Shown one piece after another: positions 9,411-18,894 of a stretch of 64,000 bases of DNA (position 1 is the first letter of the stretch; every line of letters starts with the position of its first letter). This DNA comes from Paenibacillus sp. JDR-2 (GTDB lineage: Bacteria > Bacillota > Bacilli > Paenibacillales > Paenibacillaceae): the NCBI RefSeq assembly GCF_000023585.1, contig NC_012914.1:3192001-3256000 (forward strand), written 5' to 3'. Both the position numbers and the translations under genes were made by a program. The notes below the pieces were generated by a model that did not search any database, had not been told where the DNA came from, and was given only the letters and a program-made list of their open reading frames with translations.

Positions 9411-9448
9411 ATAACGAGGAAAAAAGATTAAAAAGAAAAGGTGCATTC

Positions 9449-11005
9449 ATGAGTATATTAAACGTTGAAAGATTAAGCCATGGATTTGGCGACCGCGCGA
9501 TTTTTAACGACGTATCGTTCCGTCTGCTCAAAGGGGAGCATATCGGTCTGATCGGCGCAAACGGCGAAGGCAAATCCACGTTTATGAACATTATTACCGG
9601 CAAGCTCCAGCCGGATGACGGCAAGGTGGAATGGTCCAAACGGATGCGCGTTGGTTATCTCGATCAGCACGCCGTTCTGAGCAAAGGACTTACGATGCGC
9701 GATGTTCTTAAAGGCGCCTTCCAATATTTGTTTGACATGGAACAAGAGATGAACGATATGTACGGCCGTATGGGCGACGTATCGCCGGAAGAGCTGGAGA
9801 AGCTCCTTGAGGATGTCGGCACGATTCAAGATACGTTGACGAATCAGGATTTCTATCTCATCGATGCAAAAATCGATGAAACCGCGCGTGGTCTTGGCCT
9901 GACCGATGTCGGCCTCGACAAGGACGTTCACGACCTCAGCGGAGGCCAGCGCACGAAAGTATTGCTGGCCAAGCTGCTGCTTGAGAAGCCGGATATTCTG
10001 CTCCTCGACGAGCCTACCAACTATCTGGACGAACAGCACATTGAATGGTTGAAGCGTTACTTGCAGGAGTATGAGAATGCCTTCATTCTTATCTCTCATG
10101 ATATTCCGTTCCTGAACAGTGTCATTAACCTGATCTACCACATGGAGAATCAAGAGCTTACCCGTTATGTAGGCGACTACGATCATTTCCTGGAAGTTCA
10201 TGAAATGAAGAAGCAGCAGCTGGAATCGGCATTCAAGCGCCAACAGCAGGAAATTTCCGAGCTGAAGGATTTTGTGGCCCGTAATAAAGCCAGCGTTGCG
10301 ACGCGCAACATGGCGATGTCCAGACAGAAGAAACTCGATAAGATGGAAGTTATTGAGCTGGCGAAGGAGAAGCCGAAGCCGCAATTCAACTTCATGGACG
10401 CAAGAGCATCCAGCAAGCTGATCTTCGAAACGAAGGATCTTGTCATCGGCTACGATTCGCCGCTCTCGAGACCGCTTAATCTCCGGATGGAGCGTGGTCA
10501 GAAGATTGCCCTTGTTGGCGCGAACGGTATCGGTAAGACAACCCTGCTGCGCAGTATTCTGGGCGAAATCCCGGCAGTGAAAGGCACTGTCCAGCGTGGC
10601 GATATTCTTAGCATTGGCTACTTCCAGCAGGAGATGAAAGAGTCGAACAACAATACGTGCATCGATGAGATCTGGAATGAGTTCCCGTCTTATTCGCAGT
10701 TCGAAGTGCGTGCGGCACTCGCGAAATGCGGTCTGACGACCAAGCATATCGAGAGCAAAATCGCCGTGCTCAGCGGCGGCGAGAAAGCAAAGGTACGCCT
10801 CTGCAAGCTGATCAACCGCGAGACGAACGTGCTTGTGCTTGACGAGCCGACGAACCACTTGGACGTTGACGCAAAGGACGAGCTGGCCCGTGCGCTGAAA
10901 GCGTACAAAGGCAGCATCATCCTTATCTCTCACGAACCTGAATTCTACAAGCAAGTCGTTACCGAAACGTGGAACTGCGAAGAGTGGACAACGAAAGTAT
11001 TCTAA
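9449..11005 (+). CDS. ABC-F family ATPase (YfmM-like)
   Basis: This cytoplasmic protein has two ABC ATPase cassettes and no membrane segment. The first has Walker A GANGEGKST, signature LSGGQ and Walker B LLLDEPTNYLD. The second has Walker A GANGIGKTT, signature LSGGE and DEPTNHLD. A charged linker (about residues 240-305) separates them, as in ribosome-associated ABC-F factors. The 518-residue length and sequence character resemble B. subtilis YfmM. ABC-F members act on ribosomes, some conferring antibiotic protection. Nothing here decides between a housekeeping and a resistance role. It has its own promoter and terminator. Confidence 0.9.
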   Translation: MSILNVERLSHGFGDRAIFNDVSFRLLKGEHIGLIGANGEGKSTFMNIITGKLQPDDGKVEWSKRMRVGYLDQHAVLSKGLTMRDVLKGAFQYLFDMEQEMNDMYGRMGDVSPEELEKLLEDVGTIQDTLTNQDFYLIDAKIDETARGLGLTDVGLDKDVHDLSGGQRTKVLLAKLLLEKPDILLLDEPTNYLDEQHIEWLKRYLQEYENAFILISHDIPFLNSVINLIYHMENQELTRYVGDYDHFLEVHEMKKQQLESAFKRQQQEISELKDFVARNKASVATRNMAMSRQKKLDKMEVIELAKEKPKPQFNFMDARASSKLIFETKDLVIGYDSPLSRPLNLRMERGQKIALVGANGIGKTTLLRSILGEIPAVKGTVQRGDILSIGYFQQEMKESNNNTCIDEIWNEFPSYSQFEVRAALAKCGLTTKHIESKIAVLSGGEKAKVRLCKLINRETNVLVLDEPTNHLDVDAKDELARALKAYKGSIILISHEPEFYKQVVTETWNCEEWTTKVF

Positions 11006-11031
11006 TGAATTGTGCATAATAGTAAGAACTG

Positions 11032-11067
11032 ATCCTGCCTGACAGCTTGTTGTCGGGCAGGATTTTT
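11032..11067 (+). terminator. Terminator of the ABC-F gene
   Basis: ATCCTGCCTGACA pairs with TGTCGGGCAGGAT (one G.T) and is followed by five T. Confidence 0.85.
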
Positions 11068-11103
11068 ATGTTTAACAGGAGATTCTTTCAAGGAGGAAGC
11101 GGT

Positions 11104-11838
11104 ATGGCAGGGCAAAGTATCGGCAAGGTGAAGGGGATCACTCAATATCCGGTCAAGTCTTTGGCAGGAAACGATATGTCCAAGGCGGTTATTGAAGCGT
11201 ACGGACTATACGGAGACCGGAGCCATGCGTTTGTGGACGAAACGAAGGAAGGCTGGGACCAGTACATAACGGCACGGGAAGTGCCCATGATGCTTGGATT
11301 GCAGGCAACGTTTAAGGATGCCGGCCGTCCAGTGGACGACGATTTTCCGCCTCTTGCCGTTACAGGACCGGAAGGACAAAGCTTCGGCTGGGATGAAGAA
11401 CTGCTGGCGTATCTCCAGCCGCATTCCAGGCGGACGATGCAGCTGAGACGCTATAAGCCAAGCGATGAGCTGCTTGGCGTCGATGCTCGCAGTCTATTGA
11501 TCATTACAGACCGGTCGCTGAACCTGCTTGAGCAAATGCTGGGACGTCCGGTTGATCACCGGAGATTCCGGGCGAATCTGCTGGTCTCGTTGTCTGATGA
11601 TTACAGCGGCGATGAATACGGGTGGATTGGGAAACAGCTGAATATCGGAAATGCAAAACTGCAGGTGGTTGAGCCATGCGACCGATGCTCGTTGATTACC
11701 CTTGATCCGGACACCTATGCGCGCGACGTGTCTATCCTCAAAAAGGTGAACGAAGAAATGGGTCTGAATTTTGGCGTTTATGCGCAAATCATTGAAACGG
11801 GGGTCATCAGCCTGAATGACGAAGTATACCCCCAGTAG
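11104..11838 (+). CDS. MOSC domain-containing protein
   Basis: This 244-residue protein has an N-terminal MOSC beta-barrel (ITQYPVKSLAG, GLYGDRSHAFVDE) and a C-terminal MOSC domain with the conserved Cys in CDRCSLITLDPDT. MOSC proteins are thought to handle molybdenum cofactor or transfer sulfur. The start is ATG 11104, with AAGGAGGAAG in front. A longer TTG-initiated frame would begin inside the terminator. A clear paralogue lies at 49981. A copper-type operator overlaps its stop codon, but that belongs to copA downstream. Confidence 0.85.
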   Translation: MAGQSIGKVKGITQYPVKSLAGNDMSKAVIEAYGLYGDRSHAFVDETKEGWDQYITAREVPMMLGLQATFKDAGRPVDDDFPPLAVTGPEGQSFGWDEELLAYLQPHSRRTMQLRRYKPSDELLGVDARSLLIITDRSLNLLEQMLGRPVDHRRFRANLLVSLSDDYSGDEYGWIGKQLNIGNAKLQVVEPCDRCSLITLDPDTYARDVSILKKVNEEMGLNFGVYAQIIETGVISLNDEVYPQ

Positions 11839-11880
11839 GTATTTTTAATGATTGACATATATACGGGTGGGGGGTATACT
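11826..11880 (+). promoter_or_regulatory. copA promoter with two copper-repressor-like operators
   Basis: TTGACA (11852-11857), a 17-bp spacer and TATACT (11875-11880) form an excellent promoter. Two GC-centred inverted repeats flank or cover it: ATACCCCCAGTAGGTAT (11826-11842, overlapping the MOSC stop) and TATAC-GGGTGGGGG-GTATA (11860-11878, filling the spacer and part of the -10). Both resemble CsoR operators, which have TACCC/GGGTA arms. No csoR or copZ gene lies nearby. Copper derepression of copA is an inference. Confidence 0.75.
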
Positions 11881-11904
11881 GGAGCCAATCAATGATAACA
11901 GGAA

Positions 11905-14151
11905 ATGGATGTGTTGCGTATGCCTCCCGTGCAATCAAATGATCACGACCAGACCACCTTTGATATAACCGGAATGACTTGTGCCGCATGTGCGAACCGC
12001 ATAGAGAAAGGGTTGAATAAACTTCCCGGCGTTGCTTCCGCAACGGTTAACTTTGCGATGGAAACAGCCCGCGTCGAGTATGCGCCGAGTGAAGTTTCCG
12101 CCCAGGATATAGAGCGCAAGGTCGAGCAGCTAGGTTATGCTGCCGCCGAACGCGTGGAAAGTGCCGTTGTGAAGAAGAATTCCGAAAGACAAGGACAAAT
12201 CAGAAAGCTCGTGATTTCTGCCTTATTATCGCTCCCGCTTATTTGGAGCATGGTTGGACATTTCTCGTTTACTTCCTGGTTGTATGTACCGGAGCTGTTT
12301 ATGAACCCGTGGTTCCAGCTTATTCTGGCAACGCCCGTACAGTTCTACATTGGCCGTTCCTTCTATGTCAGCGCGTATAAAGCTCTCCGCAACGGCGGCG
12401 CCAATATGGATGTGCTTATCGCGCTCGGAACATCGGCTGCTTATTTCTACAGTTTGTATGCAACCGTCAAATGGGAAGCGGAAGGCTCATCGATGCATCA
12501 TGCGCCAGAGCTGTATTTTGAGACAAGTGCGATTCTGATCACCTTGGTATTGCTTGGTAAACTGTTCGAAACTTTAGCCAAAGGGCGCACCTCGGAAGCG
12601 ATTAAATCGCTTATGGGCCTGAGAGCGAAGACGGCTACTGTCGTAAGAGACGGTCAAGAAATGATTATTCCCGTTGAACAAGTGATCAAAGGGGATGTCG
12701 TCATGGTTCGGCCGGGCGAGAAGATTCCGGTTGACGGTCTGGTGCTCGAAGGCGCTTCGGCTGTTGATGAAGCCATGCTGACGGGTGAGAGCCTGCCGGT
12801 AGAGAAAAGCGCAGGCGATGCTGTAATCGGAGCAACCATTAACGGTAACGGCGTATTGAAAGTCCAAGCAACAAAGGTAGGAGCGGACACGGCTCTTGCC
12901 CAGATTATCCGGGTAGTGGAGGAAGCGCAGGGCTCCAAAGCGCAGATTCAACGGGTTGCAGACGTTATTTCCGGTATTTTCGTTCCGATCGTAACGGGAA
13001 TAGCGGTTGCTGCATTCCTGGTGTGGCTGATCTTTATCAAGCCGGGAGATTTAACCTCGGCACTTGAGACCGCAATTGCGATCCTGGTTATTGCCTGTCC
13101 CTGCGCGCTTGGTCTTGCGACTCCTACCTCGATTATGGCGGGTTCCGGCCGCGCGGCGGAGTTAGGCATTTTGTTCAAAGGCGGCGAGCATCTTGAACAG
13201 ACCCACAAGGTGGATGCGATTATTCTCGATAAAACAGGAACGGTAACAAACGGCAAACCATCGTTAACGGACATCAATGTTGCAGATGACAGGGATGAAG
13301 CTGAATTTTTGCGTCTGGTTGGCGGAGCGGAGCAGCTCTCCGAGCATCCGCTCGCCGTGGCGATAGCTGACGGTATACGGGAGAGGGGTATATCTTTTGC
13401 TTCCGCCGAGTCGTTTGAAGCTTTGCCAGGCTTTGGAATCCGGGCCGTCGTGGAAGGCAAATCGGTATTAATCGGAACCCGCAGGCTGCTCGAGGAAAAC
13501 GGTGTTCACGCGGAGGACGTTTATCCGGTCATGAACAGACTCGAGGAAGCGGGCAAGACCGCAATGCTGGTTGCCATTAATGAGCAATACGCCGGAATAA
13601 TAGCCGCCGCGGATACAATTAAGGAGAGTTCGGTATCCGCGGTAGTGCGGCTCAAAGAGCTTGGAATCAAGGTCATCATGGTTACGGGAGACAATGAACG
13701 TACCGCATTAGCGATTGCCGCACAAGCTGGAATTGATCATGTACTTGCTGAAGTTCTGCCGGAAGGCAAGGCGGCGGAAGTGAAAAAGCTGCAGCAGCAA
13801 GGCCATATCGTTGCCATGGTTGGCGACGGGATTAACGATGCTCCTGCGCTGGCGTCAGCCAATATCGGCATGGCGATAGGCACAGGGACCGATGTGGCGA
13901 TGGAAGCGGCTGACGTCACCTTGATGCGCGGCGATCTCGAGAGCATTCCGGATGCGATCTACATCAGCCGGATGACGATGCGGAATATTAAACAGAATCT
14001 GTTCTGGGCGCTTGGCTACAACACGCTTGGCATTCCGATTGCGGCAATTGGCCTGCTTGCGCCTTGGGTAGCCGGAGCGGCTATGGCATTAAGCTCGGTA
14101 TCCGTTGTCCTGAATGCTTTAAGACTTCAAAAGCTCCAAGTAAGACGATAA
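11905..14151 (+). CDS. copA: Copper-translocating P-type ATPase
   Basis: This P1B-type ATPase exports Cu(I) across the membrane. It has one N-terminal heavy-metal-binding domain ([15 protein letters not shown], residues about 18-32). Eight expected membrane segments include the CPC site in [23 protein letters not shown] is the phosphorylation motif, SEHPLA the nucleotide-binding HP motif, and GDGINDAP the hinge. The length is 748 residues with one metal domain where many homologues have two. ATG 11905 or ATG 11920 could be the start; both have only weak ribosome sites. Copper-type operators cover the promoter just upstream. Confidence 0.93.
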   Translation: MDVLRMPPVQSNDHDQTTFDITGMTCAACANRIEKGLNKLPGVASATVNFAMETARVEYAPSEVSAQDIERKVEQLGYAAAERVESAVVKKNSERQGQIRKLVISALLSLPLIWSMVGHFSFTSWLYVPELFMNPWFQLILATPVQFYIGRSFYVSAYKALRNGGANMDVLIALGTSAAYFYSLYATVKWEAEGSSMHHAPELYFETSAILITLVLLGKLFETLAKGRTSEAIKSLMGLRAKTATVVRDGQEMIIPVEQVIKGDVVMVRPGEKIPVDGLVLEGASAVDEAMLTGESLPVEKSAGDAVIGATINGNGVLKVQATKVGADTALAQIIRVVEEAQGSKAQIQRVADVISGIFVPIVTGIAVAAFLVWLIFIKPGDLTSALETAIAILVIACPCALGLATPTSIMAGSGRAAELGILFKGGEHLEQTHKVDAIILDKTGTVTNGKPSLTDINVADDRDEAEFLRLVGGAEQLSEHPLAVAIADGIRERGISFASAESFEALPGFGIRAVVEGKSVLIGTRRLLEENGVHAEDVYPVMNRLEEAGKTAMLVAINEQYAGIIAAADTIKESSVSAVVRLKELGIKVIMVTGDNERTALAIAAQAGIDHVLAEVLPEGKAAEVKKLQQQGHIVAMVGDGINDAPALASANIGMAIGTGTDVAMEAADVTLMRGDLESIPDAIYISRMTMRNIKQNLFWALGYNTLGIPIAAIGLLAPWVAGAAMALSSVSVVLNALRLQKLQVRR

Positions 14152-14187
14152 CAATCTTGCCTTTCTGCACCGCAATCGGATTAGGAG

Positions 14188-14217
14188 TTGTCCAATACAA
14201 GGAAAAGCCGTTATAAT
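14188..14217 (+). promoter_or_regulatory. Promoter of the YebC-type gene
   Basis: TTGTCC (14188-14193), an 18-bp spacer and TATAAT (14212-14217), 33 bp before the ATG. Confidence 0.65.
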
Positions 14218-14250
14218 AGGCATATAGAAAAATGAAGAAAGTGGTGCAGC

Positions 14251-14967
14251 ATGGGTCGTAAGTGGAATAACATTAAAGAGAAAAAAGCTTCGAAAGACGC
14301 TAACACAAGCCGCATTTATGCGAAATTCGGTCTTGAAATTTATGTAGCAGCGAAGAAAGGCGAGCCTAACCCGGAATCTAACGGCGCACTGAAGTTCGTT
14401 CTTGAACGTGCGAAGACTTATAACGTACCGAAGGCGATTATCGATCGCGCGATCGATAAAGCAAAAGGCGGCTCGGACGAACAATATTTCGAGCTCCGTT
14501 ATGAAGGTTTTGGTCCTGCAGGCTCTATGATCATTGTAGATGCCCTGACGAACAACGTGAATCGCACGGCTCCGGAAGTGCGTTCGGCTTTCAACAAAGC
14601 CGGCGGCAACATGGGCGTAAGCGGATCGGTATCTTATATGTTCGACCAGACCGCCGTAATCGGCGTCGAAGGCAAATCGCTTGATGACGTAATGGAAATT
14701 ATGCTGGAAGCAGACGTTGACGTCAACGATATCGCGGAAGAAGACGAGACGATCATGGTCTATGCTGCTCCGGATCAATTTAACGCTGTACAAGAAGCAT
14801 TCAAGACTGCTGGAATTACGGAGTTCGTAGTTGCTGAAGTAACGATGCTTGCGCAAAACTTCGTTACTCTTCCCGAAGATGCGGTAGCTTCCTTCGAGAA
14901 GCTGATTGACGCGCTTGAAGATTTGGAAGACGTTCAACAAGTGTATCACAACGTTGAATTCGAATAA
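14251..14967 (+). CDS. YebC/PmpR (TACO1) family protein, YeeI-like
   Basis: This 238-residue cytoplasmic protein begins [18 protein letters not shown], the variant N-terminus of the shorter YebC subfamily (B. subtilis YeeI) rather than the MAGHSKW form. The three-domain YebC fold is evident from [17 protein letters not shown] and the [14 protein letters not shown] block. Members have been described as transcription regulators and, more recently, as factors that relieve ribosome stalling. The sequence does not discriminate. It has its own promoter and terminator and is monocistronic. Confidence 0.88.
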   Translation: MGRKWNNIKEKKASKDANTSRIYAKFGLEIYVAAKKGEPNPESNGALKFVLERAKTYNVPKAIIDRAIDKAKGGSDEQYFELRYEGFGPAGSMIIVDALTNNVNRTAPEVRSAFNKAGGNMGVSGSVSYMFDQTAVIGVEGKSLDDVMEIMLEADVDVNDIAEEDETIMVYAAPDQFNAVQEAFKTAGITEFVVAEVTMLAQNFVTLPEDAVASFEKLIDALEDLEDVQQVYHNVEFE

Positions 14968-14978
14968 TCGAGTTTGAA

Positions 14979-15007
14979 AACGGTCGCCTGAGGGCGGCCG
15001 TTTTTTT
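14979..15007 (+). terminator. Terminator of the YebC-type gene
   Basis: AACGGTCGCC pairs with GGCGGCCGTT (one G.T) around TGAG, followed by seven T. Confidence 0.85.
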
Positions 15008-15038
15008 CTGTAATTCCAAGCTGTCATTGCCGTTTCAC

Positions 15039-15051
15039 CCTGTTTAACAGG
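15039..15051. promoter_or_regulatory. Palindrome upstream of the aldo/keto reductase
   Basis: CCTGTT-T-AACAGG is a perfect 13-bp palindrome in the 213-bp gap before the aldo/keto reductase. It could be an operator. No convincing -35/-10 pair was found next to it. Confidence 0.3.
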
Positions 15052-15220
15052 ATGAATATCAAGGTATATCCAAGTATAGTAGGTAACCTCGAACCAATCT
15101 AATGAAAAACATTTCAGTTCTTTTCAGCCCGGTAGATGTCATTTAGAATAAGGTTGGCAGGAGAACAGCCGTTTGTGTTTGGAATAAAAATTTTTAGTAA
15201 ACGAATGGAGGAGCAATACG

Positions 15221-16159
15221 ATGAAATATCGGAAACTTGGCGGTACAGGTCTGAAGGTTAGTGAAATCAGCTTAGGCAGCTGGCTTACATATGGCGGTTA
15301 CGTGGAACGCGAGAATGCGGTTAACGCGATTCGCACGGCTTATGATTTGGGAATTAACTTTTTCGATACGGCAAATGTGTACGAGCGCGGCGGAGCGGAA
15401 GAACTGGTTGGCGAAGCGCTGAAAGCGTATCCGCGCGAATCCTATGTTCTGGCGACAAAAGTATTCTGGCCGATGGGCGACGGACCCAACGATCGCGGCT
15501 TGTCCCGCAAGCATGTGATTGAGCAGGCTAACGCAAGCTTGAAGCGTCTTGGCCATGATTACATCGATATTTACTACTGCCACCGTCATGATGCGGAGAC
15601 TCCGCTGCAAGAAACGCTTCGCGCGATCGATGATCTGGTTCGTTCCGGCAAAGTGCTGTATGTCGGCGTAAGCGAATGGCAGGCTTCGCAAATCGCTGAA
15701 GCGCTTGGCGTAGCGGACCGCTACCTGCTGGACCGTATTGTGGTTAACCAACCGATCTATAATATGTTTGAGCGTTATATCGAGAAGGAAATCATTCCGC
15801 TTAGCGAACGCTCCGGCATCGGCCAGGTTGTCTTCTCGCCGCTGGCGCAAGGCTTGCTGACCGGCAAATACACCTCCACAACCGATTTCCCTGCGGACAG
15901 CCGCGCGGCTAAGATCGATTGGATGGGCAAAGGCATTACGGAAGAGAAAATCAACAAGGTCCGTCAGCTGGAAGCCATTGCGGCAGAGCTTGGCATCAGC
16001 GTCGGCAACCTGGCGCTGGCCTGGATTCTCCGTCAACCAAACGTAGCAAGCGCGCTTGTTGGCGCAAGCCGTCCGGATCAAGTGACCGAGAATGCCAAAG
16101 CTTCGGGTATTGCATTAAGCGAAGACGTACTGGAACAAATCGAAACCATTCTGAAGTAA
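15221..16159 (+). CDS. Aldo/keto reductase (Kv-beta-like)
   Basis: This 312-residue NAD(P)H-dependent carbonyl reductase has the AKR barrel with catalytic Asp and Tyr in FFDTANVYERGGAEE, Lys in VLATKVFWP and His in IYYCHRHD. GISVGNLALAWILRQP and ALVGASRPDQVTEN form the cofactor-binding end. TGGAGGAG lies eight bases before the ATG. The next gene, an epimerase, begins 18 bp after its stop and shares its terminator, so the two form a small operon. The substrate is unknown. Confidence 0.92.
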   Translation: MKYRKLGGTGLKVSEISLGSWLTYGGYVERENAVNAIRTAYDLGINFFDTANVYERGGAEELVGEALKAYPRESYVLATKVFWPMGDGPNDRGLSRKHVIEQANASLKRLGHDYIDIYYCHRHDAETPLQETLRAIDDLVRSGKVLYVGVSEWQASQIAEALGVADRYLLDRIVVNQPIYNMFERYIEKEIIPLSERSGIGQVVFSPLAQGLLTGKYTSTTDFPADSRAAKIDWMGKGITEEKINKVRQLEAIAAELGISVGNLALAWILRQPNVASALVGASRPDQVTENAKASGIALSEDVLEQIETILK

Positions 16160-16177
16160 GAGAAGGAGACATCCTAG

Positions 16178-17026
16178 ATGGCTAAAGTTGTAGTTACCGG
16201 CGGAAGCGGGATGCTTGGACGATGGATCGTTAAGCATTTCGTGGACCAAGGGTATGAGGTGCTTAATGTAGATACGCGTCAGCCGGACGAAGCAATCTGC
16301 CCAACGCTGATTGTAAATCTGGAGGATCTGGGTCAGACCTATGGAGCGCTGGCAGGTGCGGATGCAGTCGTACATATGGCGGCTATTCCGAGAGCTGGCA
16401 TGGTCCCGCCCGAGGTCACCTTCCGTAACAATGTGATGTCTACCTACAACGTGTTGGAAGCAGCCGCTGGCCTTGGCATCAAAAAGGTTGTTATCGCGTC
16501 CAGCGAATCCTCGTACGGCATCTGCTTTGCGGAGCATCCGTTTGGTCCGCAATACGTACCGATGGATGAGGCTCACCCGCAGCTTCCTCAGGATAGCTAC
16601 GGATTGTCCAAAATCGTTAACGAAGCAACAGCCGATATGTTCCACCGCCGTACCGGCATGCAGGTCGTATCGCTGCGCCTCGGGAACGTCATTCCGCCGG
16701 AATGGTACGAACGATTTCCGTCGTTTATCCATAAACCGGAGGAGCGGGAACGCATCCTGTGGAGCTATATCGATACGCGTGACGTAGCGGAAGCCTGTGA
16801 GCTTGCAATAAAAGCGGAGGGGCTTGGTTCCGTAGCCATTAATCTCGCAAACGATGAGTCCAGCATGGACATCACGAGCCGGGAGCTGATGGCGGCCCGT
16901 TATCCGGAAGTCACCGATTTCCGGGCGCCGCTTGAAGGCTTTGAATCGCTGCTGAACAGCGGCAAAGCAAAAACGCTGCTTGGCTGGCAGCCGAAATATT
17001 TCTGGCGCGAGCAGCTGGAGAAATAA
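16178..17026 (+). CDS. NAD-dependent epimerase/dehydratase (extended SDR)
   Basis: The 282-residue protein has an N-terminal Rossmann motif VTGGSGMLGRW and the catalytic YGLSK (Tyr-xxx-Lys), with the preceding Ser in the SSESSYG stretch. This is the pattern of sugar-nucleotide epimerases/dehydratases. AGAAGGAG precedes the ATG. It is the second gene of the aldo/keto reductase operon and ends in a strong terminator. The pairing with a reductase suggests processing of a sugar or sugar acid, which is an inference. Confidence 0.88.
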   Translation: MAKVVVTGGSGMLGRWIVKHFVDQGYEVLNVDTRQPDEAICPTLIVNLEDLGQTYGALAGADAVVHMAAIPRAGMVPPEVTFRNNVMSTYNVLEAAAGLGIKKVVIASSESSYGICFAEHPFGPQYVPMDEAHPQLPQDSYGLSKIVNEATADMFHRRTGMQVVSLRLGNVIPPEWYERFPSFIHKPEERERILWSYIDTRDVAEACELAIKAEGLGSVAINLANDESSMDITSRELMAARYPEVTDFRAPLEGFESLLNSGKAKTLLGWQPKYFWREQLEK

Positions 17027-17031
17027 TGGAG

Positions 17032-17067
17032 AACGGCCCTTATCCGCGGGATAAGGGCCGTTTTTTT
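17032..17067 (+). terminator. Terminator of the reductase-epimerase operon
   Basis: AACGGCCCTTATCC pairs perfectly with GGATAAGGGCCGTT, followed by a T-run. Confidence 0.95.
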
Positions 17068-17168
17068 GCGGACAGAAGGCATTCGCATGGCCATATTTGA
17101 TTGCTGAAAAGTAACTTTTATTATAGACAGCTTTCCTAAGCGAGGAGTATACTTTAAACGCTTACTTA

Positions 17169-18110
17169 ATGGAATTTACTTATAGACATGAGAAGGTGCG
17201 GCGGCTTGTGAGTTATCTGTTTCTATTCTTGGCAACTTTGGCATGGAGCTTTGTAGGCGTTCTTGTTAAAACAGCTTCTACGATGGTCGACAGCTCCATC
17301 ATCTCCTTCTGCCGGTTCTTCTTTGGCGTTCTTGTCCTTGGGATTTATCTGCTTATGAAAGACGGGAAGATTGAATTCCGCTACCGGATGAAATGGCTCT
17401 GGTTCGGGGCGGCGGGCAAATCCGCCAACTATATTTTCGAGAACATCGCGCTTATGATCGGTTACTCTTATGGCAATATTCTCGTGCAGCCCGTGCAGAC
17501 CGTGGTTCTGCTGCTAGCGGGCAGCTTCGTCTTCAAGGAAAAGGTGTCGAGGGCGGGGTGGATCTCAGCGGCATTATGCGTGGTCGGCGTTATCGTTGTT
17601 GGTTGGAATGGCGTTCCGCTTGATAAGCTGATGGAAAGCAGCGGTTTAACAACCATCTTGTTTACTCTAGCGGGGATTGGCGCGGCGGTTCATGTCATGA
17701 GCCAGCGCATGCTTGTTACGACAATGGATAACGGCAATATGAACTTCTCCGTCTTCCTGATTGCTACGCTGATGGTGTCGATTCCTATTCCGTTCCAAAG
17801 CGAAGGATTTACGGGAGTGTCGACGGCCGGGGCATGGCTGGCACTTGTCTGCTTAGGAGTTATTACCGGACTCAGTTTCTTCTGGTTCGCGGAAGCGATG
17901 AAGCGGGTGCCGTTCGCCGTAGTAGCGATTGTTGGCAATAGTTCCGTGTTATTCTCGATTTTGTGGGCGTACATTTTCTTCCGGGATCCGATTACCAGCT
18001 ATATCATTATTGGCACACTAATCTTTGTAGCAGGTTTCCTGCTTCTTAACTTCTCCGGTCCAAGAAAGAAGACCGTGAAACAGGAAGATAAGGTGGAAGC
18101 GGCGGTATAA
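17169..18110 (+). CDS. EamA/DMT-family transporter
   Basis: This hydrophobic protein of up to 313 residues has about ten membrane segments in two EamA repeats (first from LATLAWSFVGVLV, second from LACLGVITGLSFFWFAEAMKRVPF-type sequence after residue 220). Such drug/metabolite-superfamily carriers export small metabolites; the substrate is unknown. No ribosome site is visible before ATG 17169. An in-frame GTG at 17208 has AAGGTG ten bases upstream and would remove 13 residues before the first helix, so the start is uncertain. The 65-residue HhH gene follows closely. Confidence 0.85.
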   Translation: MEFTYRHEKVRRLVSYLFLFLATLAWSFVGVLVKTASTMVDSSIISFCRFFFGVLVLGIYLLMKDGKIEFRYRMKWLWFGAAGKSANYIFENIALMIGYSYGNILVQPVQTVVLLLAGSFVFKEKVSRAGWISAALCVVGVIVVGWNGVPLDKLMESSGLTTILFTLAGIGAAVHVMSQRMLVTTMDNGNMNFSVFLIATLMVSIPIPFQSEGFTGVSTAGAWLALVCLGVITGLSFFWFAEAMKRVPFAVVAIVGNSSVLFSILWAYIFFRDPITSYIIIGTLIFVAGFLLLNFSGPRKKTVKQEDKVEAAV

Positions 18111-18128
18111 AGCAAAGGAGCGAATACG

Positions 18129-18326
18129 ATGGATCAAGTTAGCGACCTTCCGGCCAAGCTAAGCAAGCCCGCCATGCGCGCTTTTACCCATGCGGGTTAT
18201 TTGAAGCTTGAGCAGTTTGCCGGGCTGACCGAAGCCGAGGTGCTTGCGCTCCATGGCGTCGGGCCAACCGCAATCGTACTGCTTCGCCAAGCGCTTGCCG
18301 AGAAGGGATTAGCCTTCCGCAAATAA
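18129..18326 (+). CDS. Small helix-hairpin-helix DNA-binding-type protein
   Basis: The 65-residue protein contains a helix-hairpin-helix with the characteristic LHGVGPTAIVLLRQAL segment, as found in RNA polymerase alpha C-terminal-like and related small proteins. It starts with LPAKLSKPAMRAFTHAGY. AAAGGAG precedes the ATG, 18 bp after the transporter stop, so the two genes are probably co-transcribed. It likely binds nucleic acid, but its role is unknown. Confidence 0.8.
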   Translation: MDQVSDLPAKLSKPAMRAFTHAGYLKLEQFAGLTEAEVLALHGVGPTAIVLLRQALAEKGLAFRK

Positions 18327-18330
18327 AGAA

Positions 18331-18357
18331 GAGAGCAGCGGGCAACCGCTGCTCTTT
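18331..18357 (+). terminator. Terminator after the HhH gene
   Basis: AGAGCAGCGG pairs with CCGCTGCTCT around GCAA, with a short T-run. Confidence 0.85.
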
Positions 18358-18385
18358 TGGCGTACTGAAAGGAGGGACATGCCGT

Positions 18386-18844
18386 ATGCAAAAGGTCGAA
18401 TCAAACAGGCGTCTATCGAGGCCTGTGCATGTTTTCATACTTATCTTGTTTATCCTGTATAGTCTCATAATGATCAAGCTGCTCTTTATCCGCGACAGCA
18501 GCTATAGATGGTCAGTCTATAATTACAACATCGTCCCGTTTCATACGATCAAATCGTTGATCTATCATCGGCATGCTTATAATACCGATACCTGGGTGAA
18601 AAACCTATTCGGAAATATCGTCTTGTTTATTCCGCTCGGTGTCTGCTTTCCGCTGCTTAGCCGCAGGTTGTTCCAGGCAGCCAGAAGTCTTGCGGCCATA
18701 ATCATTCTTCTGTTCCTCGTAGAATCCATTCAGCTCGTAACCAAAGTTGGAAGCTTCGATGTTGACGATATAATACTGAACACGCTTGGAGCTTGTATTG
18801 GACTTGTCTTTATCAAGCTGTTCGCATCCCGGTTAAGAAGTTAA
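18386..18844 (+). CDS. VanZ-family membrane protein
   Basis: This 152-residue integral membrane protein has about four helices. VanZ-family marks are NIVPFHTI, the GNIVLFIPLGVCFPLL segment, VESIQLV and FDVDDIILNTLGACIG. VanZ homologues raise teicoplanin tolerance in some enterococci, but most family members, this one included, have no known function. GGAGGG lies upstream of the ATG. It is flanked by terminators on both sides and so stands alone. Confidence 0.88.
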   Translation: MQKVESNRRLSRPVHVFILILFILYSLIMIKLLFIRDSSYRWSVYNYNIVPFHTIKSLIYHRHAYNTDTWVKNLFGNIVLFIPLGVCFPLLSRRLFQAARSLAAIIILLFLVESIQLVTKVGSFDVDDIILNTLGACIGLVFIKLFASRLRS

Positions 18845-18854
18845 TCCGATATAA

Positions 18855-18885
18855 GAAAAAACCGTGCCTATGGCACGGTTTTTTG
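18855..18885. terminator. Bidirectional terminator between vanZ-like and tetR genes
   Basis: AAAAAACCGTGCC and GGCACGGTTTTTT flank a short TAT loop. T-runs exist on both strands, matching the convergent genes. Confidence 0.9.
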
Positions 18886-18894
18886 GTTTGCCTG

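Noticed and set aside
9473..11017. 514-residue minus-strand frame opposite the ABC-F gene
   Set aside because: It is a mirror of codon bias in a well-defined gene, and its protein has no recognisable domain.
14119..15027. 302-residue minus-strand frame opposite the YebC-type gene
   Set aside because: It is antisense to a conserved gene and includes that gene's terminator.
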